DNA of 64,000 nucleotides from Desarmillaria ectypa (taxonomy: Eukaryota; Basidiomycota; Agaricomycetes; Agaricales; Physalacriaceae). Made by a program: the position numbers and the translations under genes. Shown in pieces: positions 23,106-35,780 of this stretch. The stretch lies in the NCBI GenBank assembly GCA_030407005.1, contig JAUDYN010000008.1, forward strand, positions 2,604,001 to 2,668,000. Reading direction: 5' to 3'. Under the pieces are notes generated by a model. It did no database searches. It had not been told where the DNA came from and saw nothing but the letters and a program-made list of their open reading frames with translations. Numbering within the stretch: the first letter of the stretch is position 1; each line of letters opens with the position of its first letter.

Positions 23106-25356
23106 GTCTATATTTCAATCTTGACATCCGTCAGGAAGATCTCATATATAACAGGAACGCCGGATGGAGAACGCGGCCAGAAACATGGCTGCTTCTAGTG
23201 ACTGTCTCCTTCATCTCCTCATTCTGTCTATGACAACCCCCTTGTCTTTCGCTGGCGGGCCCGAGAAGGCTCTCGACCTTTACGTATCTTTATGACCAAT
23301 CACTCCACCCCCTCTCCCTTACTCCTCACACCTACCCATGGCACGCATATAGACAATTGGAGATCTCACTGCGAAAAATATGGACGCTACGTACATGTTA
23401 TATCCACACCGTTGCACCTTATATTTACCAACACTTACTTAGTCTCAAGGGAAAGAGATTTAATGTTCATACCCCTTCACAGTTTGCGCTTCAATGCCTT
23501 GGACTGGATCTTACGACATGCGATAGCCTTTATTGGAACTCAGCAGTGATGGTCATCTCTTTCACACAATACAGTACCCATCGTCGTTGTCTACTGTAAC
23601 CGTGACGACTTGGTGCGAAAAGCAGGGTATTTTCGGCCGCAGGTTTTCTTCCATCATAGACGTGCGGCAACTTAACAAGAACAGCAGGACCCTCGCGTCC
23701 ACGGCACCTTGCCCCGCCTCTGAAGTGCTACGTCCGTGTTCTATGACTCGAAGACTCTCCTAGTATAGATGCCAAAGTTCAACCATTCAGGCTGTTAATC
23801 ACCGCGGCTTCGAGGCTATATATCTCATCAAGGTCGCAGAAGTCATCAGCAGTGGCTCCGTATTTCGCGGCGTTTTTGTCATGATTTCCTTCGGTCATGA
23901 CTCATTTGCCGCTGTTGGGGACAAGTCAAGTTGGGGAGAACGTGCATGTCCTCTGGTCCCAGTCCTCGACATGTGTCGCGTCTGTAATACCAGGAGTATA
24001 AATGCAAGACCACCCAATGGTCCCTACTACTACCCCGTCTTGCCTTTACATCAATTCTCATCTCTCAGCCAGCACAGAGTCTGGACCTACCAGGTTGGTT
24101 GTTATTGACACTGTCGCACTTACAGTTACCTCTTGCTCTATCATCTTCAGTCCTTCTCGTATCGCTGCCATGTCTCTCGAATCGACGACCTGAGGCAAGC
24201 TACACAAAAAGATTCATGCAAGCCAGTCTGAATAAACTTCCAGGATATGGCACAAAACAATCTCCGAAGTTAGGGTACCTTCGATTCCTTGGTTCGTAGC
24301 GGGTCATGCAATACTCCCCGCACTTTCGTTTTGTTTATGTCTCATAAGCTCTGTCCGTCGGAAGGTGGCTTGGCGCGTTTTCTTGCCCATGTCAACTCGG
24401 GCGGGTGGTCCGTCTCTAGACTCTCTACCTGTCCTAAGCTCCGTTTCAAGCTCCCGGCCCGCCATGGTGTCCAAGCAGTGGCTACAAGGCCCAGAACTCT
24501 GAATTTTTCATACTAATGCTTCAGCTCCGTGACATAGAACTTTATTTGCTATAGGCAGAGCCACTCTTGATAGTTACTAGAGCGACTAATCAGTCCAAAA
24601 GCAGTTTCCTACCATTCCGCGAAATAATTCTCTAGGAAGGAAAGAATCGCTCTGTCTTTTATATATTTCCACTTGATGTCTAGTGTCGATTCCTATTGAA
24701 ATGTCGGCTTACGAAACCGCCTTCGCCCCTTCATCTTCTGCTCTCTGTGGGTTTCTAGTTGTTGCCGGGGACCGATGGCTATGATGAGATATTCTCTGTC
24801 TGGCAGCATCCGTAATGTTGCGATTCTTTGGCCATTAAAATTATTGGCTACTTCATCCGTAACACTGAGTGTCTTTTATGTGATGAATCTCGTGAAAGTT
24901 TTTGACAGTCCAGGACTCCAGGATGGAATGGACACAGCACTTCAAGTTATTCCATACACTTGATACACTGGCCGTGCGGGGTTTGTTCTGTTCATCCTGA
25001 CCTTCTCCATACAGCCGGCGTAATGCATCGCTCTAGATTTTGCCCCAATGTAGGACCTAATGGGAGCTCCGTGTTAAATTCGGTTTACAATAGTTCAGAG
25101 TCTTGAGAGGAAATGCTCTGCATCTTTGGAACTTTGTAGGCTTCTGTCTGTACTGGCCGCGGCGCGGCTTAATATCGATGCCGCATTTATGCCGTCTGAT
25201 CTCACCAAGCTCTCATTTCAGGCATACATAAAACGAACAATTAAATTTGTTGAGTGTGGAATGCGTAAACTCGAGTCAGAAGGGCAGCGTCGGTTAAGCC
25301 GATATAATTGCCGCGGCAACACTAACCCTACCCCCGTATCTGGCACAGCCATCCTC
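23106..25356. other. 2.2 kb without a supported gene
   Basis: Between the secreted-protein gene and the right E arm. Frames are short, overlapping and without signal peptides, motifs or splice-consistent partners. It may contain old degraded sequence, but I cannot name any. Confidence 0.5.
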
Positions 25357-25494
25357 ACCATCACCAACTTCGCCTGCCTCCAGTCTCAGTTGACGTCATG
25401 GAGACAACGATGCGCTCACCACCGTCATGGTTAAGACTACTATAAATCCCCAGATCACTATCGGGAGAAAGCCTTCCACTGCTCTCTAACAATC

Positions 25495-26987
25495 AATGTC
25501 TTACGACCAATCTAATCCTCGTCGCAACAATGAGTATAATTCTCGTACTGCAGAATGCAATCATACCTCAAGAAAGACGGATGTCCAATCGCAGAATTGC
25601 GGTGCGTAAACGCTTCTGTTATTTCGCGCTCAAGCAAATAATATTTCGGATGTTGATACAGATGATGAAACCACCTCTTATTTCCATAACTCCCGTGGCA
25701 GATTCAATGAAGGGGCAAGAATGGGCTCTGAACCTTCGGGTGCATCTACCAGCAAGTTTCCAGCTCTCAGCTTACGTCCTCTCGTTTATTATAATGACCA
25801 GGTTACACCGGCGAAGATTCTTACATGAATACTGGGCCCATTAGATACGATAATTATGTGCCCGACGGCGGCGGCGACGACGAGTCCGAGAGCGGTAATT
25901 ACACTCTATCTATGCGCAATGTATTCGTGCTTTTCGTCATTCTATAAGATTCAAGTAGTCGCGATATCACGTCGAGTCGCAACAGCGATGAATACGAAGG
26001 TCATGATCAAGGTGTTGGTCGCTCAGTCGAGCTGCGAAGTCATGGTGCCGGGGGTAGTAGTGAGTAAATAAATAGTCTCGTTCTAACCAAGCTAACAGCG
26101 TCCCAGATACGGGTAATGACGACTTTGGAGCTGGTGATATTGGCCAACCTATCAGCAATGGGTATGACTCTGGGTCCTCTGGCTGGGCGCGCGAGAATTC
26201 GGTGTGCGACGAATCTTCAGGTAAGTCCACGGTTGATATCTATCATGATTTTAAATCATTTTGTATAGGTTATGCTGGCGACTCTCCAAGCTCATTTGGT
26301 ACCGACAGCTCCGCAGGTTGGTTTCAGGATTTAAGTGATATTTCACGGGGTTAACTGTATGCTTTCAGCTGGCGACCCCTCCACTTCTCGCGATAAATAT
26401 GATACGGGTAGTGCAGACCACAGTCTCGGTACTGCTGTCGGTTTAGAGAGCATAGGTAAGCATCAAAGTTTTTCACTATCTATCGTTAGTGTTGATCTAA
26501 CTCAATGTATCAGTATCATCTGGCGTACGATCTACGAGCTATCATACTGGCGATAGCAAGAATGTAAGAAGCTATGACGAGTCAAGGAGGAGTGCACTTG
26601 CTGGCGTTTCTGAGGAAGCTACGACTCGTGAGTGCTACCGCCATTCGTATTACAAAACATTATGGTTTGCAGGCGACGTTGGCAGTAAAAGCGAAGAAAG
26701 TACAGAATTCACTGGAGCCAATGATCCAGGTATGATCGCTTCTACGACAAGCGGTATGTCTTCTTGTGTACTTATTGCCTTATTGCGCTCTCGTGGGCTC
26801 ATTTCCTTGAAGGCGCTCCTGGTGCAGACAACACACCTATCGGAGCAGCGGTCCTAAAGGCAGAAGCACTGGCACTAGTTGTAATGACACAGAGGAGAAA
26901 AAAGACACCAACAACTATGGGAGGTCACCCTACGACACCACAGATGTAGGTCGTGATTTGTGGACTACCTCCTTGGACAGTCATTAG
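25495..26987 (+). CDS. Ser/Gly/Asp-rich protein, truncated CsbD-like gene (right arm)
   Basis: Mirror of 9657-11149, starting MSYDQSNPRRNNEYNS. The exon chain is conserved. An acceptor ending TTGAAG near 26814 keeps the frame into GAPGADN, but a one-base loss shortly after (AACACACC against AACAGCACC) shifts the last exon, giving a different C-terminus (ending HPTTPQM). Thus each arm carries its own lesion near the 3' end. Either could still be transcribed; neither encodes the CsbD-like tail. Confidence 0.45.
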
Positions 26988-27166
26988 TGTGATTAGTATT
27001 TGTTCTACAAATGTGAATATAATTGTCTATGTCCATGTGTCCAGTTGGGCCATGCTATGCAGTTCTAGTATTTATCTACAAGTAAGAGATTTCATGTGAA
27101 CATTTCAGACACTAGCAAAGGGAAATCTGAAACAATTCAATGGATTGTGCATGACATGAAGTATAT

Positions 27167-30100
27167 CTAAGATGACAAGTGTAAGCTTTCTAGATCCTGG
27201 GCCACTTTCTCCAACTTGGAGTTCACCTCTTCCTTGCTCAACTCTTTAGATCGTGAAGGCCGCCTCATCTGAGAAGATTTCCACCATCCCCAGTTTATAT
27301 GGACCTCAGCTTTATCTGGGTCCAAGCCTTCCTTCCTTGCCCGCTCCTTGGCCTCTTCCAACTTCCTCTCTGCCTTTATTGCCATCTCTCGTGCTGCTTT
27401 GTTTGCTGCTTTGATCTGGTCTGGATGCTCCTGAAAGTAATTCATATAATAATCTCTGAGGCGAAGAAGAAACATTGCAAAATGAAAAACTTCTATGGGT
27501 GATGATATATTAAATCGTTGCACTGATCGGTCAATAAGGTAGACTTTCTGTACAAAGTAATCAAAACTGCAGCCTCAAAGGAGATAGGATAAGCATACCT
27601 CAGTGGTTTCACTATGCCATGCCATTAACACCACACCATGGTTGCCATTTGTAGCAAGCGCAAACACGGGCAGTCCAGTTATTCCATGAGCTTGCAGCAG
27701 CCTGACGGCAGCCTCTACATAAGCTCTTGCCTGGTTCAACGCCTTAGCTGCATCATCAAGTGGTTTCTTATGCTCAACAACAAGGATGGCGAAGAGAGTT
27801 TTCCCAAAGAGTTCTGCAGGTACAGCATTGGCGATCCTATCACACAGCTGTCGAATGTCTGTGCAAAGCATCCCATTCTCATCCACAACATGACCGGTCT
27901 CAGAGAACCCAGTTAAAAATGAGTTGCGCGAGGATTTCCAGGCCGCCTTGAAATCATTGAGAGTGACAGGTTCAATCATAGTTTCTGAGGAATAGGCAGG
28001 CTGCTCCTCGTCTAAACGGGGTAAACGGGGTAGCAGGGTGGCCGCTGGCTGAGAGGAAGGAAGCAGCACATCATCATTATCATCATCCTCATGCGGTGGA
28101 GGAAATAGCCCCCGACTACCATCATGCGGTACAGTGATGAATTTAGGTATCTTGCAGTCGGTAGTAGGCAACAAGAGTGCATCAGTGGTAAGAACGACAA
28201 CTGCATCACACGTTCCGGTGTGCGGTTCGCTGCTGGCACGACGATGAATGGCTCTGATTGCCGTTTGTTGGAAGAGACGAGGTGTCTGCTGTAACAGATA
28301 GTTGGCAACCATTAGAGCTGAGAGTTCCTGTGATCTGATTATGTTTGGTGCCGTGCTATTGGCTCCAATGACTACGGCAATATGAGAAGCTGAACAGAGA
28401 TTGTAGTAGTCCTCTGATCGGTCTATCGCACTAGCGCGGACATCCTTGACGTTCTTCGTAAGAAGTTCGTCCACGAGGCGGTTCCGAGAAAGCAAAATAG
28501 TTCGCTCAAATCTATAAAATCCTTACGTCGGACGTTCTGACGTGTTAAAGAAGAAACAACTTACAATGGTCTCACATGAATACCGGTGGAATCAATGCTG
28601 TTCAAAACATGGAACAATAACATATTCCATTGTAGACGGGATTCTGCTTCATTGACAGACTTGCGCTGACCACGTGAAAAAGCTCCGAGGGTTGCCCAGA
28701 ACAATAGTGATAGACGTTCAGAGATCGCTTGCTGATGTGAGTCGTCTATTGATCGAAGGGGGTTTTCTCGCGGTCTCTCTCGAATAGTCACGAGTTGGTC
28801 CCAGAAGCACGCCTTGATGGCTTCAAGATAGGATCCTTCCACTATTGGTAACTCGCTCTGAGGAAATCGTTTATAGTTGAATGGTCAGAGTGGATATTCG
28901 CACGTACCATACTCTGCCATCCAGGGTCCACGAAACACGTCAAAGATTCATATATCCGGACGTACTCATTGATGTGTTGTTGGTTCTTGAATTTGTCGAG
29001 GTTCGGTAATAGCGCAACGCACACGGAGAAGATATATCTGTCGTAGGTATAAGTGGTGATGGAGAGTGATTTTGCCGCGTCAATTCCGTTTTCTGCTTTG
29101 TTAGCGAATCTGGTCCAATCAAAGTCAGCGATAGAAACGAAATCCCTGAAGTGATAACTGACCTTGAGCAGGATAAGATCCCGCTTGAACCCGACTGCAA
29201 TCTATGCACATCGTCAGAACGTACTAAATCGGCAGGGAAAACATCGTTACGCGGAATTTCTGTATATGCACCGTTTGTCAGCTATCTACGGCTTCGAGGG
29301 ATGAGACATACAATGACGAGGCATTCAATCCCGAAACTTGAGACCTATCATTCATTTGTTGACTGCAGCAGCGACGTAACTTCAGATGATCTACTTACTT
29401 CGGAGCTGAACTTCTACACCAAGAGGTTAGCACCGATCTTATTACTACCAAGCGCCCAAACTCACGTAGATGTCGTACCTGAGCCTTTCCGGGACCCAGG
29501 TTGATCTTTTTTGCTCTGTGTCGCTTTCACGGCTTCAGAAGTAACACTGCATTTGTCCCGGGCGACAGATCAATCATTCGCAATGAGTAAGAAGGTTATA
29601 TATACGCACGACTGTTCTCCTCGAACAAGTTTCTTGCGTGATTCGTTTCGATCAGACATTGGTATGTGGTAGAATCGCTGGGTCGGAGGGGGTGTAATAG
29701 GGTATGGTGATGGGTCGTCGTCGGTTCTATCAGATATTAGACGAGTATATTCAAAGTCAGCCTATTGCGTCCACGCACTCGGCACTGCTCGCTGTTCTTA
29801 CACTCCGAATCCAGGAGGCGACAGATTCCTCTCCCTTTCCCTCCCAATCAGAAGGCACTGGGCGATCGATAAGATCCGATCTCCACGAAAAAGATGTATT
29901 GGCAGACACCCGAGTATCACAACACTCCAGTACAACCTTATCATATTGATCACGGAGATCGACAATAAATTGCGAAAATGCAATGGCCGAGATGGGATCC
30001 GTCAGATTGAACACACCATTGGCCACACACGGGATGTCTGAGTACGCGATGTGCACTATAGGCTACTACTTAATGAGCCTAAGGATGAACAAACGGTCAA

Positions 30101-31157
30101 ATAGTGACTCACCAAGTCATCAACCGTGTGATCATCCGGTGACTCTGTATTGCTACTCAAATCAGGTCGATCTGTCCATCCCAAAATAACCTGTGCTGAA
30201 AACCCATTCCTGGGGATAATGATACCTACGACGGGATCTTCTATCCCCCAAACGCGTCTTTGGTAGGCCACACTACCAATGAGAGGCACTATGTTCTCCC
30301 TATCTGCGATGCAGATAATAGGTAGAACGGCATCGATACGACGACCTCTACCTGGAAGGATGTGCGCGTGAAACGACATATCGAGCGAGCTATGACTGGA
30401 AGCCTTCGATGGTGGAGATGAAAAATAGCGACGTGGCCACTCTTCCGATTCCGTGGGGGGATCGAACTCGGCGAATATGTCGCCTTCACATACATCGTCT
30501 GACTCGGATGAAAATGTCTGAGCATCGCGTTGGCTGTCACTGACAGGATCCGAGCCTTCTTCGTCTGCGAGCACTGCCCTTGATTCTGAAGGGCATTGGT
30601 TAGAATCATTGCTGTCGACTAGATCCACATCCGAGTGTGATGTAGATAGTGGTGCGTTCTTGTAGAGAAAAGAAATAAGCGTCAATGCATGTCCATCGCA
30701 AACGGATTCTACAAAGTTCCTAGGAAGAATAAAAGGGGTGTCGGTACTAAATTGCACGGGTAAGAAACATAGGTATCATCATATATGGCGCCACTCACAA
30801 TATCTCAACGTCGTTATAGCAGGAATAGCACAATGCTCGGACTAGCGTTGACCAAATAGGCATAGTGAAAGGGTGGGGGTCTTGTTGCATCCGTCGAAGC
30901 GAGGACACCGTCTCCAGTATAATATCCAAGAAACCAAGAATCGGCTGCGAGTCTTGTTCCACGACAGAAAGGCCGGGTAATGTGGCGCTCTCCAGTTCAT
31001 CGAAGAGGTCAGAGTACAAGGATGTCATTCGAGGATACGTTCCGGAAAACACAGAACGAGAAACAGGCTTTGAGAGCAGACAAGAAATCTGGCGAACTTC
31101 TTTAGGCCAATCCGATTCAGAGGCAACATAGTGCAATTTGACAGCTGCTGGGGGCAT
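27167..31157 (-). CDS. Large multi-exon protein with C-terminal PD-(D/E)XK nuclease-like domain (right arm copy)
   Basis: Mirror of 5487-9477 with the same start and stop. All long exons are open and the presumed catalytic residues (Asp in GTCDAVVVL, E-H-K, QARAY) are unchanged. Amino-acid differences include Val to Lys near residue 19, Pro to Leu and Ser to Arg in the acidic linker, a changed poly-Asp run and a cluster of about ten residues after YYNLC (SASHIAVVIGANSTAPN against LASQLADVFPANSTAAN). Two open copies with conserved motif residues argue for recent duplication or recent activity, not passive decay. Function remains unknown. Confidence 0.75.
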
Positions 31158-31675
31158 GCCAGTGAAGCTTCAAGTTGGAGAGAGTATCACTGAGAAACGG
31201 TCATAAGGATCGCTTGAAAAGCAGTGTGGCTAATGCTTACATTGATATAGGGTATGCCTACTGGCGGACGGCCCGAACGTCCAAGCTAACAGCGTGATAA
31301 GTTGCTGGCCGTACTAGTCAACTATAATTGCCGAGATTGCCGATTCATTGCAACCACGTGCCCAAGTTGATACGCGACCGTGAGTCGACGCCGTGACGTG
31401 ATTATGAAATTTTACTCTCCCGTTTCTTACACATAGTGGCACTCTCTGAAAAAATTAAAAGACATATCCTACGCATTCTACCGTTCTATTACACTTAAAT
31501 TGTACTCATGCTGTTCTAGCGTTTTCGATACTATTTTGACGTGGAGATGGACACGTATGTATTGAATACATTCTGGATGAGGGCACTCATATTTTACACT
31601 TCCAACGAGTATGCGACCATACCTGAATAATGTGTGTGTGTGTTAATTTTCTGACTCGCCTTGAGACAATGCTAA

Positions 31676-33059
31676 ATGTCTTTCAGAACCTTCGAGTTCC
31701 TTAAAAATCACATATTCCCATTGCTTTCCCCTCTGGACCTCGTGTGCGTTGGCCAGACCGACGAGGCCAAAAATGCAGCAGCGTAATTCTATTTTGCCAT
31801 CCAAGCTAAGAAGCTACTCTCCTTCTACTTTACGGAAGAGGAAGCAAACAAATTCCGCCTTCTCCAAGCCGACTTTGGCGCCTGATCTCCGGATCGAGTG
31901 GTGTACAGTTCTTTGAGTACATCAGGTATCCGGACTCTGAGCTCGATGTTTATGTTGAGCACAAGTACTTTCATGCCATTGGACAGTTCCTGTTGACAGC
32001 CGGATATACGTTCAATCTGCATGACAAACAAGAGGAGGGTTTTTCTGACGTTGTCAGCCATGTTTCGGAGGATGTCGGAGTGCGTGATGAGAATACGTCT
32101 CTGACCGGATATCATTGTCGCGGCATTGCGGACGTCTACGATTTTTCTCGCAACGCCATCCAAGTTCAGTTGATCACCTCTAAGAAGTCCGCTATGAAAG
32201 TCATTCTCAACCACGCCACTTGTCGCGAACAATACGATACAGGTAGTGCAGACCGCAATCTCGGTACTGCTGTCGGTTTAGAGAAGATAGGTAAGCATCA
32301 AAGGCCTTCACTATCTATTGTTCATGTTAATCAAACTCAATGTAGAAACACCAGCGCTAGTTGTAACGACACTGAGGAAAGAACAGACACCAACGACTAC
32401 GGCAGGTCACCCTACGACGCTACAGATTTAGATCGTGATTCGCGCACTGCCTCCTCGGACGGTCGGCCTTTATCCATTCAGCATGGTTCCTCAGTTCTTC
32501 ACGACGATCAACAAGGTCGAGACGTCACCAGTGACCCCAAGTCGCCGAGGGTAAATGTGGACAGAAATAGCTCCTTGTCTTTCGATGATTGGCCATCTCC
32601 TGGCAAGGAGCAGTCTTCGGGTGATGATAATCGGCGGGGCCATGACACGACCTCCGACACCACTGAGCAAGATTCAGGTTCCAGGAGAGGTGATAGTTCT
32701 ACCCCATCTCGTACGCCTATTTCGGGAGCTGGTCAGCCTCCTGACACTATAGGATATGGTGGTGGACGTGATGATACTCAGACTTTTGTGAACAATCGTA
32801 CTAGCTCTCATGGTCCTGTCTATGGTAGTGGTGGTAGCGATTATGGTGGTTATGGCGCCAGTATCGGTTATCATCCGGGCAGCAAGCTGGGGCTGAAAGA
32901 TAAACTTCGAGGTGAGTCGGTCTTATTATATTGCACACACGAGCGGATAGACTGATTCTGCGATCATCAGGAAATGCTGAGGTATTGGTCGGAAGGGCCA
33001 CGAAGAAGCCTGAGCTGGTCGAACGTGGACTGGAAAGAAAGGCTGGCAATGCGATGTGA
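31676..33059 (+). pseudogene. Chimeric nucleotidyltransferase/CsbD-like gene (right arm)
   Basis: Mirror of 3581-4968. It shares the one-base frame break before LISGSSG and adds its own early stop: GAA in the left arm is TAA here (at about 31783), after KNAAA. From LISGSSG to the CsbD-like tail, however, one long frame of about 320 codons is open, because the intron-like segment near 32291-32345 is 55 nt here and can be read through into NTSASCNDTEERTD. The frame then runs to DKLRG, and after a final intron the tail reads NAEVLVGRATKK up to the stop at 33059. Full-length product is not expected. Confidence 0.6.
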
Positions 33060-33445
33060 TTGTCGAGTGCTCATACGCATCTTTCGGTCAAAAGGTGCAA
33101 CTTACGTTTAATGGGTCGTTTCTCGTTGCGTGCTTCATTTCCTATCTGTGTTAGTATGCATACCGAATTTACGATTTTTTCCACCTATGTACAGCCATTA
33201 GCAGAGATCAACGCTGGTTGAACTAAACTGGAATAGCAGTTATGTCTGCTTCGATTCCTCAACACGGGCTCTCAAAGTCTGACTTCGACGCAGCTCTATA
33301 TGTGGCGACACAATTCTTCCATTCCCAGTTATCTTGGGCATAGACGGCCTAGGCGTCAGGTCGTTCACGCTCTTGTTTCCCGAAATTGGTCTGATTGACC
33401 ACCCCCCTGTAGGATAAAGACACGAGAAGCCTACAACGTTCCACA

Positions 33446-34622
33446 TTGCTGTACTCTCTTCTGGTGTCTGCGATTTTCTTCTCTGTTTATGCACTAGCCG
33501 ATCTTGAAGACGCCCAGATCGCTTTGGATCTTGGCAGCGGGAATTCGATCAAGTCCGGCTATGCTGCAGCTGGAATCAAGCTGCTCGTGTCTGTATCCTG
33601 TACTACGGATGTTCCTACAACGTCAGGAGCCGATCCTATTGCTACAGCTACGACAATGGCCGCGTGGGTTATCGAATATGGTCTGGATGGTATTGATTTT
33701 GACTACGAGGTGGGCATACAATGTCTCTAGACTGTCATTGCTTCATCCCGACTTAGGACTTTGCTGCGATGAATGGCGGGGGTACAGCTGAGGTAGGTTA
33801 ATTATTTTTTGTTCAGAAGCTGTCGGTTTATCGTTTGAGAACAGGAATGACTGATCAGCTTTACGACTGAACTTCGTGCATCCTTGCCTATAGATAAGTA
33901 CATTGTCAGTCACGCTCGTGTGTTATATATGCACTTGCACCGCGATTCTCATGATAATCTCATAGTATCAAGCCATCGCTCCTTGGTGGTCAACATTTCA
34001 TTCCAGGTATCGGCCATATGCTGAGTTATAAATCTTAGATTCACACCGAATAGTTATGTGGAGGTAGTTATACTAAGATCAACCAGAAAGTGGGTGATTT
34101 GATTGATTGGTACAATATACATGTTCGTTTTTCAGTTTTTCCTTTGCCTCAATATTCAATCATTTCGGTTCAGTTCTACAACCGTAAGAGGCCTGTTAGA
34201 ATTGCCTCAAGGGGGATCTGAACCATTACAGAAGGATCCACCGAGTATGCCCACTGCGATGGTTTACTCGCTGCTTCGTCCAGTACATGGCCAGAGACAG
34301 CATTGTTCGAGATCGCTAACAATGGTATCGATCTTTCGAAGCTGGTCACTGGAAAGCCTGTCGCATCGAACGATGCGACCAATGGCTATATGAACACCTC
34401 GATGTTGGCCACTTGCTTGTAAACCGCTAAGAAAAATGGGTGGAGTATGTATAATCAATCTTTTACTAAATTGGTTGAATTGTTCATTTTGCTCTCTCAC
34501 AGCTGGTGGCGCGATGGCGTGGCAGGTACGCAGTTTGCTTTATCCATGTAACATATCGCTTACTGCACTAGTACCCCAACGCTGATGCCTCGTAGATCTC
34601 TACGGTTCGTTCGCTTTCTTGA
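33446..34622 (+). pseudogene. GH18 chitinase-like relic
   Basis: A signal-peptide-like start (LYSLLVSAIFFSVYALA) is followed by the GH18 active-site motif GLDGIDFDYE (normally DGxDxDxE, here preserved). After an intron come DFAAMNGGG, FTTELRASLP, and much later CDGLLAASSSTWPETALFEIANNGIDLSKLVTGKP and QYPNADAS. Matching pieces lie in different frames. There are stops where the family reads through (after ATCL and after NADAS), and the central part around 33930-34200 is scrambled. The gene is dead although the catalytic motif survives. Confidence 0.75.
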
Positions 34623-34632
34623 TCCGTTTGAT

Positions 34633-35220
34633 TGACAAGCTCGTGTGTCTTATCCTAAGCCTGTATTCATGTACGAAGTGCTCTCCATATTTGGCCCCAA
34701 CATTATTGTATCCGAAGGGGACATGTGGAAGAAATACCGAAAGATCAGCGTTCCAGCATTTTCTGATGTATGCAAGCTCGTCTAGCGATCTGCAACCGCT
34801 CTCATACGATTTTCTTCGTACCGCCGAGAAACAACCGACTCGTATGGGAAGAATCCTTGAACATCACTAAGGACCTTATCAACATGGTCTGGAAGGACAA
34901 GGACGTGGTGGAAGTAGAGCACGTGGTTGATATTACACTCCCGATAAGTGGGTCCTCGAAAGTGGGTCATCGCAATGATTCTTCGATGACTCTCATCTCA
35001 GCGGTATAGATAGCCTGGGATGTCATTGGTGTTGCGGGCTTTGTTCCCAAGATGACTTGGTAGGCAGACACGGTCGTCCTTCAGGGGCACACAATACTCT
35101 TTCATGATATGTTTGGTCTCGTGAGTACCGGAGCCATTGTAAAGATCGCTATTCCTTGTTGGGCCATGAGGTTGACACGCAAATGGGCTAAGGTGAGAGC
35201 TGCATTTGATGAGTTCGAGG
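34633..35220 (+). pseudogene. Cytochrome P450 fragment (internal part only)
   Basis: The reading PKPVFMYEVLSIFGPNIIVSEGD, then KKYRKISVPAFSD, an intron, NNRLVWEESLNITKDLI, DITLPI, and in another frame AWDVIGVAGF, matches the B-C helix to F-G region of agaric P450s. A stop follows KMTW. The N-terminal anchor, I helix and heme-binding region are missing. It belongs to a different P450 subfamily from the intact gene just downstream. Confidence 0.65.
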
Positions 35221-35742
35221 TCAGTTAAAATTGCTCTTTCGGGTGTTCTTACTTTTTTCATGCACAACGGTGTCTTCGATCGCCCCCACTTGAGATTCGT
35301 CTGCTTCTGATTGCAAGCTTGACACCTTTGGAGAATCCCATTAAATAGGGCTTTTCACGGTCCGGTCCAGTAATCAGGGGTATACAACCACATTCGGATG
35401 CGGATAATCTCTGACTAACGTCGATCAATAACGGCTTCCGATAATTGTTCCACACTTTCTAGACATTGAAAGAATATCGCTTTGCGCTTTCTTTCGATAC
35501 ACTTTTACTAATTCGGTAAGCTGAGGTCGTCGTTTTTACCTCTGTGTGACAAATACCCTTTCAAGGGTCAATGCCGCTATCTACATGAGTTCCATTGGCT
35601 GTCATTACTCTGACGCAGTGTACTGTGCATCTCGGGGCCCGATGCTTGGACCTATCATCATAAGGCCTCGAGGGAGAAGGTTTGGAGACAAAGTAACCGT
35701 GCCGAGGTATAACAACGTCCTCTGTTCCTTTGAGACGAGCCG

Positions 35743-35749
35743 TATAAAA
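35743..35749 (+). promoter_or_regulatory. TATA box of the CYP53-like gene
   Basis: TATAAAA lies 38 nt upstream of the ATG at 35781, inside CGTATAAAAGG. It is well placed for a short 5' leader. Confidence 0.6.
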
Positions 35750-35780
35750 GGCCTTCACATTAAACACTTACAGAACAACA

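Larger units (their letters stand above)
25357..33180. repeat. Block E, right arm of the inverted repeat
   Basis: Reverse complement of 3459-11288. All three genes of the left arm are present in mirror order. Differences are mostly single bases, with one dense patch of substitutions (about 28325-28400) and a few one-base indels. The right arm is not flanked by repeat A, unlike the left one. Confidence 0.9.

Noticed and set aside
23106..25356. Possible retroelement or degraded gene between the secreted-protein gene and the right arm
   Set aside because: Checked for reverse transcriptase, transposase and F-box patterns in all frames; none seen.
31993..32955. 320-codon open frame treated as a complete gene
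   Set aside because: It has no ATG start and begins in the middle of the nucleotidyltransferase-like domain. It is the open 3' part of the broken chimeric gene.
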